A stretch of 64,000 bases of DNA from Cellulomonas_A sp047229345 (GCF_047229345.1 NZ_JBFTER010000006.1:1-64000), one strand, 5' to 3'. Positions 37,216-47,890 are shown, counted from the stretch's first letter. Notes: generated by a model not told the origin, from the sequence alone. Numbers and translations are program-made.

Positions 37216-38063
37216 GCGGTCTCGCCCCGGTGCGGGACCCGCAGCCGGTCACCAGCGCCCGCCGCGTCGAAGGTCTCGACGAGCAGCGCGAGCGGCTCGC
37301 TGAAGTGCGCCCAGTCCTCGGTGTGCACGGGGACGACGAGCGCGTCCGGCCACAGCCGCGCGACCGCGAGCGCGCGCTCCGCGTCGAGCGTGAGCGGCTC
37401 ACCGGGGAACCCGTCGGTCTGCGCGGACCCGGCGAACAGCACCGCCAGCGTGACGTCGGGGACGCGCCGGGCGATGTCCGCGGCGAGCTCGACGGACGCG
37501 TTGTCACCGGACACGTAGACCGTCGGCTCGCCGTCGGCGCGCAGGACGAAGCCGGTGACCGGGCCCGTGAACGGCTCGCAGCCCTCGGGCCCGTGCCGGG
37601 CGGGCACGGCGGTCACGACGACGTCCCCGGCAGGCCCGGCGAGCGTGACGTCCTCCCACGGCTCGAGGCCGCGCACGGCCGGCACCTCGGTGAGCCGGGT
37701 CGCCGCGGCCGGGGTCGTCAGCACGCTCCCGGCGGAGGGGAGCAGCGCACGGCCGGACGCGTCGAGGTTGTCGGCGTGCTCGTCGTGGGACAGCAGGACG
37801 ACGTCGACGGGCCCGAGCGCGGCGGCGTCGACCGCGGGGCCGCGGAGCTTGGTGAGCGTCGCGCCCGGCGACGGGTAGGTGCCCGGCTCGTCGAACGTGG
37901 GGTCGGTGAGGAACGTCAGGCCGGCGTAGGTCAGGCGCAGGGTCGGGCCGCCGACGAGCGTCGTGGTCGGCCGCGCACGCTCCGGTGCGGCGGTCGCCGG
38001 TGTCGCGGGGGTCGGCGAGGGGGATGTCGGGGCACTGGTCGTGGCTGCGGGGTCGAGGTCCAT
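37206..38063 (-). CDS. MBL-fold (UlaG-like) metal-dependent hydrolase
   Basis: About 285 aa. Metallo-beta-lactamase fold with LTFLTDPTFDEPG, the metal motif LLSHDEHADNLD (H-x3-H-x-D), VTAVPARHGPEG (His ligand), YVSGDNASV (Asp ligand) and PVHTEDWAHFSEP (His). Closest in pattern to UlaG-like lactonases and phospholipase D-like relatives. The first 35 residues are Ala/Pro/Thr-rich. ACCCTG on the plus strand gives a minus-strand CAGGGT 6 nt before the ATG. Divergent from the GlxA-type regulator 71 bp away, which may control it. Confidence 0.85.
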   Translation of the reverse strand: MDLDPAATTSAPTSPSPTPATPATAAPERARPTTTLVGGPTLRLTYAGLTFLTDPTFDEPGTYPSPGATLTKLRGPAVDAAALGPVDVVLLSHDEHADNLDASGRALLPSAGSVLTTPAAATRLTEVPAVRGLEPWEDVTLAGPAGDVVVTAVPARHGPEGCEPFTGPVTGFVLRADGEPTVYVSGDNASVELAADIARRVPDVTLAVLFAGSAQTDGFPGEPLTLDAERALAVARLWPDALVVPVHTEDWAHFSEPLALLVETFDAAGAGDRLRVPHRGETASV

Positions 38064-38122
38064 GCCGCCACCCTGCCCCGCACCGGCGGGTCCGCGGCAG
38101 TGGCCCGCGGGCACATGGTCGA

Positions 38123-38128
38123 TAGGAT
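38123..38128 (+). promoter_or_regulatory. -10 element TAGGAT of a leaderless promoter
   Basis: Six nt before the ATG of the GlxA-type regulator. A minus-strand CAGGGT (38075-38070) has the same geometry before the divergent hydrolase gene. Confidence 0.5.
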
Positions 38129-38134
38129 CGGGCC

Positions 38135-39106
38135 ATGCCGCACGACGTCGCCGTCCTCGCGTTCGAGGGCATCAGCCCGTTCCACCTCGCCGTGCCGACC
38201 ACGGTGCTCGGCAACGAGGCGCTGGCCGCGCGCGGGCTCCCCTACCGCGTGCGCGTCGCGGCGCAGCGACCCGGGACGCTCACCACGAGCGCGGGCTACG
38301 ACCTGACCGTCCGCCACGGCCTCGAGCTGCTCGCCGAGGCGGACACGGTCGTCGTCCCGAGCTGGACGCGCGGCACCCCGCCCGACGCGGAGCTCGTCGC
38401 CGCCCTCCGCGCGGCGCACGCCAGGGGCGCACGGCTCGTCGGGCTCTGCCTCGGGAGCTTCGCGATCGCCGCGACCGGGCTCGTCGACGGGCGCGAGGTC
38501 GCGACGCACTGGGAGGCCGCCGACGAGCTCGCCCGCGCCCACCCCGCGGTGCGCGTGCGCTCCGACGCGCTGTGGTGCGACCTCGGGGACGTCGTCACAT
38601 CGGCGGGCGTCGCCGCGGCGCTCGACACGTGCCTGCACCTGGTGCGCACCGACCACGGCGCCCTCGTCGCGAGCGCCGTCGCGCGTGCGCTCGTCCTGGC
38701 GCCCCACCGCTCGGGCTCGCAGGCCCAGTTCATCGAGGCGCCCGTGCCGGCGACGCAGGACGACGACCCGCTGGGCGCGGCGATGTCGTGGGCGCTGGCC
38801 CGCCTCGGCACCGACGACGTCGACCTCGACGCGTGGGCGCGCGCCGCGACGATGTCCCGACGGACGTTCACCCGCCGGTTCCGCGAGCGCACCGGCACGA
38901 GCCCGCAGCAGTGGCTCCTCGACCAGCGGCTCGACCGCGCGCGCGTGCTCCTGGAGGCCACGGACGAGACGGTCGAGCGCGTGGCGCAGCGCTGCGGGTT
39001 CGGGGGCGCGGCGTCGCTGCGCCAGCACTTCCGGGCGCGGTTCGGCGTGAGCCCGGGGGGCCACCGGGCGGCGTTCCGCCCTGCGGGGGCCGTCGGCGTC
39101 GCCTGA
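38135..39106 (+). CDS. GlxA-type AraC regulator with DJ-1/PfpI domain
   Basis: About 323 aa. N-terminal amidotransferase-like domain (VAVLAFEGISPFHLAVP, VVPSWTRG, nucleophile-elbow Cys in LVGLCLGSFAIAATGLVDG, ATHWEAADELA) followed by an AraC double HTH (DAWARAATMSRRTFTRRFRE, VERVAQRCGFGGAASLRQHF). Family members sense small metabolites and activate catabolic genes. Divergent from the MBL hydrolase. Leaderless-type start. Confidence 0.92.
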   Translation: MPHDVAVLAFEGISPFHLAVPTTVLGNEALAARGLPYRVRVAAQRPGTLTTSAGYDLTVRHGLELLAEADTVVVPSWTRGTPPDAELVAALRAAHARGARLVGLCLGSFAIAATGLVDGREVATHWEAADELARAHPAVRVRSDALWCDLGDVVTSAGVAAALDTCLHLVRTDHGALVASAVARALVLAPHRSGSQAQFIEAPVPATQDDDPLGAAMSWALARLGTDDVDLDAWARAATMSRRTFTRRFRERTGTSPQQWLLDQRLDRARVLLEATDETVERVAQRCGFGGAASLRQHFRARFGVSPGGHRAAFRPAGAVGVA

Positions 39107-39127
39107 CGCAGCGTGCGCCTCGCGGGG

Positions 39128-39595
39128 TCAGGCCCCGGTGCCGGTCGTGCGGATCGCCGCGCGGCGCACCTCGGCGAACGTGCCGCGCGCGGGCGTGCGG
39201 GTGTCCGACCCCGCGGCGGGCTGCGTCCGGCGCTGCTCCCGCAGCGGGCCGACGAGCGCCGCCGCGTCGGCGTCGCGCAGGACGGCGTCGGCCGAGCGCC
39301 GCACGAGCGCCACGTTCCACGCCGACGGCCCGACGAGGACCACGACGAGCCCGGCCGGGTCGTGCACCGCGTAGTAGGTCGCGTCGGCCGTCTCGACGAC
39401 GGACCGCACGACCGACTCCCCCGTCGTGTCGAGGAAGGCCAGCGTCGCCGCGACCGCCCGCGCCGCCGAGACGTGCGCGTCGGGCGCGGCGCCGTCGGCC
39501 AGGACGACCCGGTCGACCGTGTCGAGGGCCAGGACGTGCTCGACGTCCCCGACCGCCTGCAGGCGGTCGAGGACGTCGGAGAGCTGGTCGGGCAT
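39128..39595 (-). CDS. Roadblock/LC7-like protein, divergent
   Basis: About 155 aa. Residues 1-115 follow a Roadblock-type alternation: VEHVLALDTVDRVVLADG, a middle helix AARAVAATLAFLDTT, VVETADATYYAVHDPAGLVVVLVG (read in parts) and WNVALVRRSADAVL. The C-terminal 40 residues are polar and probably disordered. It starts 17 nt after the stop of a clearer Roadblock gene and is in the same operon. Roadblock proteins dimerise and regulate small GTPases; no GTPase gene lies nearby. Confidence 0.6.
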   Translation of the reverse strand: MPDQLSDVLDRLQAVGDVEHVLALDTVDRVVLADGAAPDAHVSAARAVAATLAFLDTTGESVVRSVVETADATYYAVHDPAGLVVVLVGPSAWNVALVRRSADAVLRDADAAALVGPLREQRRTQPAAGSDTRTPARGTFAEVRRAAIRTTGTGA

Positions 39596-39612
39596 GTCGC
39601 GGTGCCCGGGGC

Positions 39613-39981
39613 TCAGATGTCGAGCTGGTCCTCGAGCCCCTTGAGCGCACGGCGTGCGAGCGCGAGGTTCGAGCGACTGCGGTCGAGGACGAGGTAGGAG
39701 AAGACGCCGGCCAGGTCGGCGCGCGCCGAGAGCCGGATCAGGTGGTACTGGCTGCCGAGCGTGATGAGGATGTCCTCGATCGTCTCGCCGAGGCCGAGGC
39801 TCTCGATCGCGCGCATCTTGGCGCGGATGACCTCGGTGTTCACGGCGGCGGCCAGCTCGAGGTCGAACGGCACCTTCGACTGCTGCGCGAGCGCCATCCC
39901 GCTCCCGAGGTCGACGAGGGCGATCGCGAGGGCTCCGTCGAGCTCGAGGATCTGCTGGAGCGCGGCGTCGGGCGTGGCCAT
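39613..39981 (-). CDS. Roadblock/LC7 domain protein
   Basis: About 122 aa. Pattern LDGALAIALVDLGSGMALAQQ, a central helix LAAAVNTEVIRAKMRAIE, IEDILITLGSQYHLIRL, VFSYLVLDRSRSNLALARR fits a Roadblock/MglB-type fold. Such domains form dimers that act on Ras-like GTPases (MglA) or scaffold signalling complexes. GAAAGGG lies about 7 nt before the ATG. Its neighbour downstream is a divergent paralogue; upstream, across a 363-bp gap with a strong terminator, is an 89-aa gene in the same direction. Confidence 0.78.
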   Translation of the reverse strand: MATPDAALQQILELDGALAIALVDLGSGMALAQQSKVPFDLELAAAVNTEVIRAKMRAIESLGLGETIEDILITLGSQYHLIRLSARADLAGVFSYLVLDRSRSNLALARRALKGLEDQLDI

Positions 39982-40344
39982 GGTGGGCCCTTTCGGTTGG
40001 CACGGTGTGGTGGTGGGGCGCAGCACCGCGCCGCGTGCCATCGTCCGGAGCGTCCGGCGGAGCGGCAACCGCCCGTCCGCCCGCACTGTCCGTGTTGTCC
40101 CGGTCCGTCCCGTTCTCGCGCCCTGCGCGGGCACCAGGTTCACCCCGACCCGCCGCCCCCCGCCACCCGTTCGGAGCACGGGGGCCCGAGCGGCTCCCTC
40201 GGGCCGTCCGGACCGCGGTGCCGAGCGGCTGGTCGGGCGCACGGGGCAGCGCGTGCGGTGCGACGGGGGCGCGGGCCGAGCCCGCAGAGGTCGGGGCGAC
40301 GGTCCGCGGCCGCCGGGACGCCCCCGGCGGCCGCGGACCGCACG
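39982..40344. other. Gene-free interval upstream of the Roadblock pair
   Basis: No credible coding sequence. It holds the terminator at 40301-40339 and must contain the promoter of the Roadblock pair. A C/G-rich body without evident repeats. Confidence 0.5.
40301..40339 (-). terminator. Terminator hairpin after the 89-aa gene
   Basis: Perfect 17-bp stem starting GGTCCGCGGCCGCCGGG with a 5-nt loop, 5 bp after the stop codon of the gene at 40614-40345. Confidence 0.8.
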
Positions 40345-40614
40345 TCAGCTGCCCGGGCTCTTGACGCCGAACAGCAGCACGCGGCGACGGATGTCGTAGT
40401 GCACCGTGCCCTGCGCGACGAAGAGGTCCTGCAGCGCGTCCGCGTCGTCGGCGGTCAGGGTGAGGACCTCCTCCCACGCACCCTGGTCCAGCACGAGCTG
40501 GAGCGTGTACGTGCCGTTCTGCCCGGGCTCACCGGGCACCCACGAGAACTGGTAGTGCGAGACCTGGCGGACCTGGATGCTGTCGTCCGTCAGCGGTTGC
40601 GTCACCTTGGCCAT
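40345..40614 (-). CDS. Small conserved-looking protein of unknown function
   Basis: About 89 aa, acidic, no signal peptide or membrane segment. Contains HYQFSWVPGEPGQNGTYTLQLVLDQG and LTADDADALQDLF (parts of a mixed alpha/beta fold). Excellent ribosome binding site GGAGGAG and a perfect hairpin after the stop show it is a real monocistronic gene. Same orientation as the Roadblock pair downstream; a functional link is possible but not shown. No family recognised. Confidence 0.7.
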   Translation of the reverse strand: MAKVTQPLTDDSIQVRQVSHYQFSWVPGEPGQNGTYTLQLVLDQGAWEEVLTLTADDADALQDLFVAQGTVHYDIRRRVLLFGVKSPGS

Positions 40615-40763
40615 GAGCTCCTCCGGAGTGTGCGACGAGACTCCCCGGACCGCCCCGTCCGGCTGCACGGCGGGCCGTGGATGTGGTCCCACCCAGCGTC
40701 GGCCGGATGCGCCGCGGGCGCCGCCCGGGCCGACCGTCCTGCCCGATCGGGCACGATGGCGCC

Positions 40764-41126
40764 ATGGCGGAGCACCTCTTCTCGTACGGGACCCTGCAGG
40801 ACCCGAAGGTCCAGCGCGCGACGTTCGAGCGCGAGCTCGCCATGACCGCCGACGCGCTCCCGGGCTACCGCACCGAGCTCATCGAGATCCACGACGCCGA
40901 GGTCGTCCGGACGAGCGGCCTGGCGCACCACCCGGCGCTCGTGCCGACGGGCCGGGACAGCGACGTCGTCGCCGGGAGCCTGCTGGTCCTCACGCCCGAC
41001 GAGCTCGCCGCCGCGGACACGTACGAGGTGGACGACTACGTGCGCGTCGCCGTCACGCTCGCGTCCGGCGCGACGGCGTGGGCGTACGTCAGCCGCGCGC
41101 ACGTCACGCCCGGACGGACGGCCTGA
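40764..41126 (+). CDS. Gamma-glutamylcyclotransferase-like (AIG2/GGCT fold) protein
   Basis: About 120 aa. Starts with the family signature LFSYGTLQDPKVQ and contains the loop SGLAHHPALVPTGRDSDVVAG (read in parts) with GSLLVLTPDELAAADTYEV, where the acidic residue serves as general acid/base in GGCT enzymes, then YVRVAVTLASG and WAYV. It probably removes gamma-glutamyl or similar groups as 5-oxoproline. CACGAT lies 6 nt before the ATG, no ribosome binding site, so a leaderless mRNA is likely. Confidence 0.85.
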   Translation: MAEHLFSYGTLQDPKVQRATFERELAMTADALPGYRTELIEIHDAEVVRTSGLAHHPALVPTGRDSDVVAGSLLVLTPDELAAADTYEVDDYVRVAVTLASGATAWAYVSRAHVTPGRTA

Positions 41127-41256
41127 CGGGCTCGACGCCGGGCACGCGCCCGAGGACGACGGCACCTCGGGGGTCACGTCGCGCGCGTGCGTCTCACGTC
41201 GTGACCTCGCCCGCTCCGCCGCTCAGGTCCACGCCCGGTGTGCCGATCCGAAGCGC

Positions 41257-41532
41257 ATGGACGTCAACACCCACCCGGAGTTCGCGCCCACGTACGCCGG
41301 CATCCGACGCCAGTACGGCGACACGTGGGCCAAGCGCTTCGTGCTGACCGCACCCCTGCTGCTCGGCGACCCCAAGGGCGCCGTCTTCCGCGCCTTCCGC
41401 TCCGGTCTCGCCGCGCACGCCGCCGGCGACGCGCTGGGCGAGGACCGCGCGTGGGCGACGTGCCAGGCGCTCATGTCCGAGCTCGCGGCGTCGCTCGTCG
41501 CCGAGGCGGAGCGGTTCCTGACGGACGCGTGA
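41257..41532 (+). CDS. Hypothetical protein
   Basis: About 91 aa, helical and Ala-rich (GIRRQYGDTWAKRFVL, AWATCQALMSELAASLVAEAE). Codon third positions are strongly G/C, as in real genes here, and the opposite-strand frame is poorer. No signal peptide, domain or ribosome binding site recognised. Function unknown. Confidence 0.5.
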   Translation: MDVNTHPEFAPTYAGIRRQYGDTWAKRFVLTAPLLLGDPKGAVFRAFRSGLAAHAAGDALGEDRAWATCQALMSELAASLVAEAERFLTDA

Positions 41533-41580
41533 CCCGCGGCCCGTCCTGACCGACGCGGGCGGCGACCGCGACTCCGGGCG

Positions 41581-41609
41581 TTGTCCCCGACCGGGGTCAC
41601 GGCCAGGAT
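41581..41609 (+). promoter_or_regulatory. Complete leaderless promoter TTGTCC-N17-CAGGAT
   Basis: TTGTCC (41581-41586), 17-bp spacer, CAGGAT (41604-41609), then 6 nt to the GTG at 41616. Confidence 0.6.
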
Positions 41610-41615
41610 GTCGTC

Positions 41616-42323
41616 GTGACCCTGCCGCCGCGCGAGTCCTTCTTCCCGCCCGTCGAGCCCGCGGTGCCGCCGGACGAGGTCGACGACGCGGGCGACGAGG
41701 GCCTGCCCGACCTGGACTGGCAGGGGCCACCGACGCACCTGCACGCCGGCCTCTGGGCGGGCAGCGCGGTGCTGGGCCGCTCGACGACCACCGCGGTGCT
41801 GGTCGAGGGCGCCCGCGCCTACGCCTCCGGCGCCGTGCTGCGGATGGCGATCGTCACGCGCCGCAGCGCACGCCACCTGCGCCGCCGCATGATGTCCGAG
41901 CTCGACGTGACGCACGGGCGCGGCACGCTGAACCTCGCCCTGCCTCCCGGCGGGCTGCGCTGGGGCTTCGAGTACGCCGACGGCCGGCGGGTCACGACGC
42001 TCGACCCGTCGCCCTGGACGGAGATCCCGGAGGACACGGACCCGCAGACCTGGGAGCCCCGGCGGCCCGTGATGCAGCCGCTGAACGCGCCCTGGGTCTA
42101 CGGCCCGACGTGGCGCCGCGACGTCTGGCTGTGGCCGCTGCCGCCAGCCGGCGACCTGCACGCGGTGTGCGCGTGGCCGGACGAGGGCATCGAGGAGACC
42201 CGCACGACCCTGGACGCGACGGCGCTGCGTGCCGCGGCTCGGGACGCCCGTCCGCTGTGGCCGGGCACGCCGGTCGACGTCGGCCACGCGGATCGACCCG
42301 CTCCCGAGGAGACCGAGGCCTGA
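41616..42323 (+). CDS. Hypothetical protein
   Basis: About 235 aa soluble protein. N-terminal 40 residues acidic and Pro-rich; the core has STTTAVLVEGARAYASGAVLRM (in parts), RRRMMSELDVTH, LRWGFEYADGRRV and a Trp-rich end WRRDVWLWPLPPAGDLHAVCAWPDEGI, suggesting a beta-sandwich domain. No enzyme motif seen. GTG start preceded by a full -35/-10 promoter with the -10 six nt upstream, so probably leaderless. Convergent with the flavoprotein gene. Confidence 0.72.
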   Translation: MTLPPRESFFPPVEPAVPPDEVDDAGDEGLPDLDWQGPPTHLHAGLWAGSAVLGRSTTTAVLVEGARAYASGAVLRMAIVTRRSARHLRRRMMSELDVTHGRGTLNLALPPGGLRWGFEYADGRRVTTLDPSPWTEIPEDTDPQTWEPRRPVMQPLNAPWVYGPTWRRDVWLWPLPPAGDLHAVCAWPDEGIEETRTTLDATALRAAARDARPLWPGTPVDVGHADRPAPEETEA

Positions 42324-42399
42324 CGCGGGACAGCCACGTCCACCGTGCGCCCCGGGCTGCCGCCCGCGCCGGCGGACCGCCGCGCCCGTCCCGCCGGGG

Positions 42400-44508
42400 T
42401 CAGACGACGTTCCGGTGCTCCCGGTACTCGCGCCACACGTTCTCGAAGAAGTCGTCGTCCTCCGGGATCGGCCGCACGGGTCGCCACGCGAACGTGACCT
42501 TGCCCGAGCCGTCGACCCGCACGCCGTCGTCGGGCCGGACCGCACCCGAGGCGGCCGCGGCGGGTGACGCGTCGGGCACCGCCGGCGACCACGCGACCTC
42601 CTGCACCTCGCCGTCGAGCGCGCCGCCGTCGAGCGTGAACCGGAAGATCTCGGGGAGCTCGAGCTCGCGTCCGGCGTCCTCCCCGAACCCGACCTGCGGC
42701 AGCGCGCCGTCGGGGTCGGTGTAGAGCACGGACCCGCGCGACCGGCCGCCGTGCTCGACGTAGTCGGCCATCGCCGCGAGGTAGACCGACGCGGTCGTGA
42801 GGATGTCGCGGACGAGGAAGGTGCGGTTGACGGCGCGGCGTGACCCCGCGTCGGCGGCGACGGTCGCCTCGTAGTCGGCGAGCCACGCGCGGACCTGGTC
42901 GAGGGCCTCGTGGATCGACTCGCGCGAGCGGACCGGGCCGGCCTTGGCGCTCATGAGCTCGCCGACGGCGGTGAGCAGGTCGCCGGTGTTGTCGGGGACC
43001 CCGGCCGCCGCCCGCGAGGTCGCCCGCTCGACCAGCCCGTGGGCCGCCCCCAGCACCGGCCCGGCGGCGGCCGCGAACTCCTCGTCGGGCAGGGGCGCGC
43101 AGGTCCGCTGCACCGCGATCCACTGCGCCGCGCGCGTCGCCCCGACCTGCCCGCTGTTGAGCGCCGCTCCCCCGGGCCGGTACACGCCGTGCGCCCCGCC
43201 CGCCTCGCCGACGGGGAAGAACCCGCGGACGTTCGACTGCCACCAGGCGTCGACCACGAGGCCGCCGTTGTTGTGCTGCGCGCACACGTCGACCTCGAGC
43301 AGCTCGGTCTCGAGGTCCACGTACGGGTTCTTCTGCAGGTAGAAGTCGTAGGCGGGCCGGTTCATGCGCTGCAGCCGCTCGACCGGGGTGCCGAACAGGA
43401 CGCCCGCGCGCTCGAGGTAGTCGTGCGCCTCGGGCGACAGGGCCGACGCGTCGAGCTCGTCGCGCACCGGGTTGCGGCGGAAGTCGAGGAACACGCGCCG
43501 CCCGCGCAGCACGGTCTCCTGGTAGACGAGCAGGTCGATGAGCGAGGACCCGTCGCGGGCCTTCCGCACGTCGAACGGCCACTGGTAGCCCTTGAGGAAG
43601 ATGAGGGAGAGCTGGCGGCCGTAGTCGGGGATCGACTCGGACAGGAACTCGCGCTCGTCGTTCCCGTCCTGGTCGGTCGACACGAACCGCGGGAGGACCT
43701 GCATGTACGTGCCCGAGACGTTCCAGCGCGGGTGGGTCGACGCGAGCCCGAACTGCCACTCGGTGACGTTCTTGCCGTGCACGCCCGCGCGGTACGCGGC
43801 GCCGGAGGCTCCCCACTGGCCGTGCGGGAACACGCGCGTCGCGTAGATGCCGGCCGGGCCACCCGTCGCGTACACGAGGTTGGCGCAGCGGAACAGCAGG
43901 AAGGGGCTCTGCTCGCCGTCGTGCGGGACGTCGGTGCGCAGCACGAGCAGCCCGGCGACCTCGCCGTCGCGCACCACGAGGTCGACGACGCGGCACTCGT
44001 CGTAGATGCGGGTGCCGTTGCGCGCGACCTTCTTCTCGAGCTGCTCGACCATGCTGCGCGACGTGTACGGCCCGACGGACGTGGCCCGGCGGCGGGGGTC
44101 GTGGTCGGTCTTGTAACCGATGAACTCCCCGAACCGGTTCTGCGGGAACGGCACCCCGAGCTCGCACAGCCGCAGGAACGCCCGCGCGGAGAGCGCCGCC
44201 TCGGCGAGCGCGTTGTCGCCGTCCATCGCCCCGCCCGAGAACAGGGTCTGCGCCATCTCCCGGACCGAGTCGGGGTCGCCGCCCGAGAGCGTCATCTTGT
44301 AGTACGTCTGCTTGTCCGAGCCGGCGTTGCGCGACGCCCCGGCGCCGATCTTGTCGGCGACCATGACGACGTCCGTCTGGCCGAACTCCCAGAGCCGGTC
44401 CGCCGCGCAGAAGCCCGCGGACCCCGTGCCGACGACGACGGTGTTGGCGGTCACGACCGGCACCGCGCGCCCGTCGATCGTGAGCTCGTGCGGCTCGTGG
44501 CTGGTCAT
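42400..44508 (-). CDS. FAD-dependent oxidoreductase, fumarate reductase/succinate dehydrogenase flavoprotein type
   Basis: About 702 aa. FAD motif TVVVGTGSAGFCAADRLWEFG near the N-terminus, GAGASRNAGSDKQTYY, YATGGPAGIYATRVFPHG and the late GEAGGAHGVYRPGGAALNSGQVG region are those of FRD/SDH-type flavoproteins. No iron-sulfur or membrane partner is encoded nearby, so it probably oxidises or reduces a sugar acid or keto-sugar on its own. Starts 34 nt after the SDR gene with GGAGGA 6 nt upstream; both lie behind a LacI-type operator at 45417. Confidence 0.87.
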   Translation of the reverse strand: MTSHEPHELTIDGRAVPVVTANTVVVGTGSAGFCAADRLWEFGQTDVVMVADKIGAGASRNAGSDKQTYYKMTLSGGDPDSVREMAQTLFSGGAMDGDNALAEAALSARAFLRLCELGVPFPQNRFGEFIGYKTDHDPRRRATSVGPYTSRSMVEQLEKKVARNGTRIYDECRVVDLVVRDGEVAGLLVLRTDVPHDGEQSPFLLFRCANLVYATGGPAGIYATRVFPHGQWGASGAAYRAGVHGKNVTEWQFGLASTHPRWNVSGTYMQVLPRFVSTDQDGNDEREFLSESIPDYGRQLSLIFLKGYQWPFDVRKARDGSSLIDLLVYQETVLRGRRVFLDFRRNPVRDELDASALSPEAHDYLERAGVLFGTPVERLQRMNRPAYDFYLQKNPYVDLETELLEVDVCAQHNNGGLVVDAWWQSNVRGFFPVGEAGGAHGVYRPGGAALNSGQVGATRAAQWIAVQRTCAPLPDEEFAAAAGPVLGAAHGLVERATSRAAAGVPDNTGDLLTAVGELMSAKAGPVRSRESIHEALDQVRAWLADYEATVAADAGSRRAVNRTFLVRDILTTASVYLAAMADYVEHGGRSRGSVLYTDPDGALPQVGFGEDAGRELELPEIFRFTLDGGALDGEVQEVAWSPAVPDASPAAAASGAVRPDDGVRVDGSGKVTFAWRPVRPIPEDDDFFENVWREYREHRNVV

Positions 44509-44542
44509 CGCGGGTCCTCCGGCTGGGCGTGGGGGTGGGGCG

Positions 44543-45337
44543 TCAGAGCGTGGGGATGTGCAGGCCGCCGTCGACGTGGAACACCTCGCCGGTCGAGTAC
44601 GGGGTCTGCCCCGAGACGAGCAGCGAGACGGCACCGGCGACGTCGGCCGGGCGGCCCCAGCGGTTGACCGGCGCGAGCCCCTCGGCGATCAGCGCGTCGT
44701 ACTTGCCGGCGACCGCCGCGGTCATGTCCGTCTGGACGACGCCGGGGCGCACCTCGTGGACGACGATGCCCTCGGGCGCGAGCCGCACGGCGAACAGCTG
44801 GGTCGCCATCGCGACGCCGGCCTTGGAGACGCAGTACTCGCCGCGCGCGGTGGAGACGGTCGTCGCGGAGATCGAGGAGACGTTGACGACGGTCGCGACC
44901 GGACCCTCGGGCGGCTCGGGCAGGTGGTCGAGGTCGCCGCGCAGCCCGATCACCCGGTTCGCGAACGCCTGCGTGAGGAAGTACGGACCGCGCAGGTTGA
45001 TCCCGAGCACCCGGTCGAAGCTCTCGGCGGTCGCCTCGAGGAGGTCCGCGCGCACGCTGGGCGCGACGCCCGCGTTGTTGACCAGCACGTCGAGGCGCCC
45101 CCACGCGTCCACGGCGTCGTCGAGGTAGCGCGCGTGGTCGTCGGGGTCCGCCACCGAGCCGCGCACGTACCGCACGCGGGCGTCGTCGCCCGCGAGCGCC
45201 CGCAGCTCGGCGAGCACGTCGGCCGGCTCCTCGCGCGTGGCGAGGATCGAGACGGCGAACCCGTCCTCGACGAGTCGGCGGCTGATGCCGAGGCCGATGC
45301 CCCGGTTGCCGCCGGTGACGAGTGCGACTGCCGGCAT
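44543..45337 (-). CDS. SDR-family 3-oxoacyl-type reductase
   Basis: About 264 aa classical SDR: TGGNRGIGLGISRRL, NNAGVAPS, VNVSSISA, YCVSK active site, and the C-terminal DVAGAVSLLVSG. Such enzymes in sugar operons are usually sugar-acid or polyol dehydrogenases. First gene of an operon with the FRD-like flavoprotein. ATG 45337 is chosen because AGAGG lies 9 nt upstream; ATG 45346 would touch the ribosome binding site. The LacI-type operator 80 bp upstream predicts sugar-dependent control. Confidence 0.88.
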   Translation of the reverse strand: MPAVALVTGGNRGIGLGISRRLVEDGFAVSILATREEPADVLAELRALAGDDARVRYVRGSVADPDDHARYLDDAVDAWGRLDVLVNNAGVAPSVRADLLEATAESFDRVLGINLRGPYFLTQAFANRVIGLRGDLDHLPEPPEGPVATVVNVSSISATTVSTARGEYCVSKAGVAMATQLFAVRLAPEGIVVHEVRPGVVQTDMTAAVAGKYDALIAEGLAPVNRWGRPADVAGAVSLLVSGQTPYSTGEVFHVDGGLHIPTL

Positions 45338-45416
45338 CGTTGCCATCCTCTTTCGCGGTCGGGCGCACCGCGGCCGTGCGGTGTCGCGCCGATCCTGGCA
45401 CGCGCGGGGCGGTCGG

Positions 45417-45430
45417 GGCAAGCGCTTTCC
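45417..45430. promoter_or_regulatory. LacI-type operator GGCAAGCGCTTTCC
   Basis: Third copy of the GGAAAGCGCTTTCC-like motif, 80 bp upstream of the SDR start. Confidence 0.68.
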
Positions 45431-45463
45431 GGATCGGTCGGCCGTGCCGGTCGGCGCGCAGCA

Positions 45464-45498
45464 CGACGGGCGGCAGCCTGGTCGGCTGCCGCCCGTCG
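45464..45498. terminator. Perfect 15-bp hairpin in a divergent gap
   Basis: CGACGGGCGGCAGCC (45464-45478), loop of 5 nt, complement to 45498. Terminator-like, yet neither flanking gene ends here. Confidence 0.45.
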
Positions 45499-45762
45499 GA
45501 CGAGGGTGCGCACCGGCAGACGCCTCACGGCGCGGGGCCGCTCGTGGCGGCGATGGTTGAGCCCGGGGGTCATGAACCGGTGCGCACCTGGTCCAACCGG
45601 TCGACGGAGTGCGGTGTTCCGACGTCGGGCGTGACTGCGCTCACGCCGGCTCACGAACCGCCGCTCAGCGGCCCACCCGGGGGACGCGCCGGGGGCTCGC
45701 GCACGAGGTCCCGCGAGCCGCCGGACGCTGTGGACGCGCGCCCTGGTGTCCGCGGCGGCTCG

Positions 45763-45768
45763 TAGGCT
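45763..45768 (+). promoter_or_regulatory. -10 element TAGGCT of a leaderless promoter
   Basis: Seven nt before the GTG chosen for recQ. Confidence 0.5.
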
Positions 45769-45775
45769 GGTCCCC

Positions 45776-47890
<2,115 letters not shown>

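Larger units (their letters stand above)
45338..45775. other. Divergent regulatory interval between the SDR operon and recQ
   Basis: 438 bp without a credible gene. It contains the LacI-type operator (45417-45430), a 15-bp hairpin (45464-45498), and two copies of the palindrome GGTGCGCACC (45505-45514 and 45579-45588) which extend to a 12-bp inverted repeat pair. Confidence 0.6.

Noticed and set aside
41194..41730. Minus-strand frame opposite the 41257 gene
   Set aside because: Low-complexity translation; codon third-position bias favours the plus strand.
45464..45498. tRNA or structured RNA gene
   Set aside because: Only a single hairpin; no cloverleaf or other conserved RNA structure could be traced.
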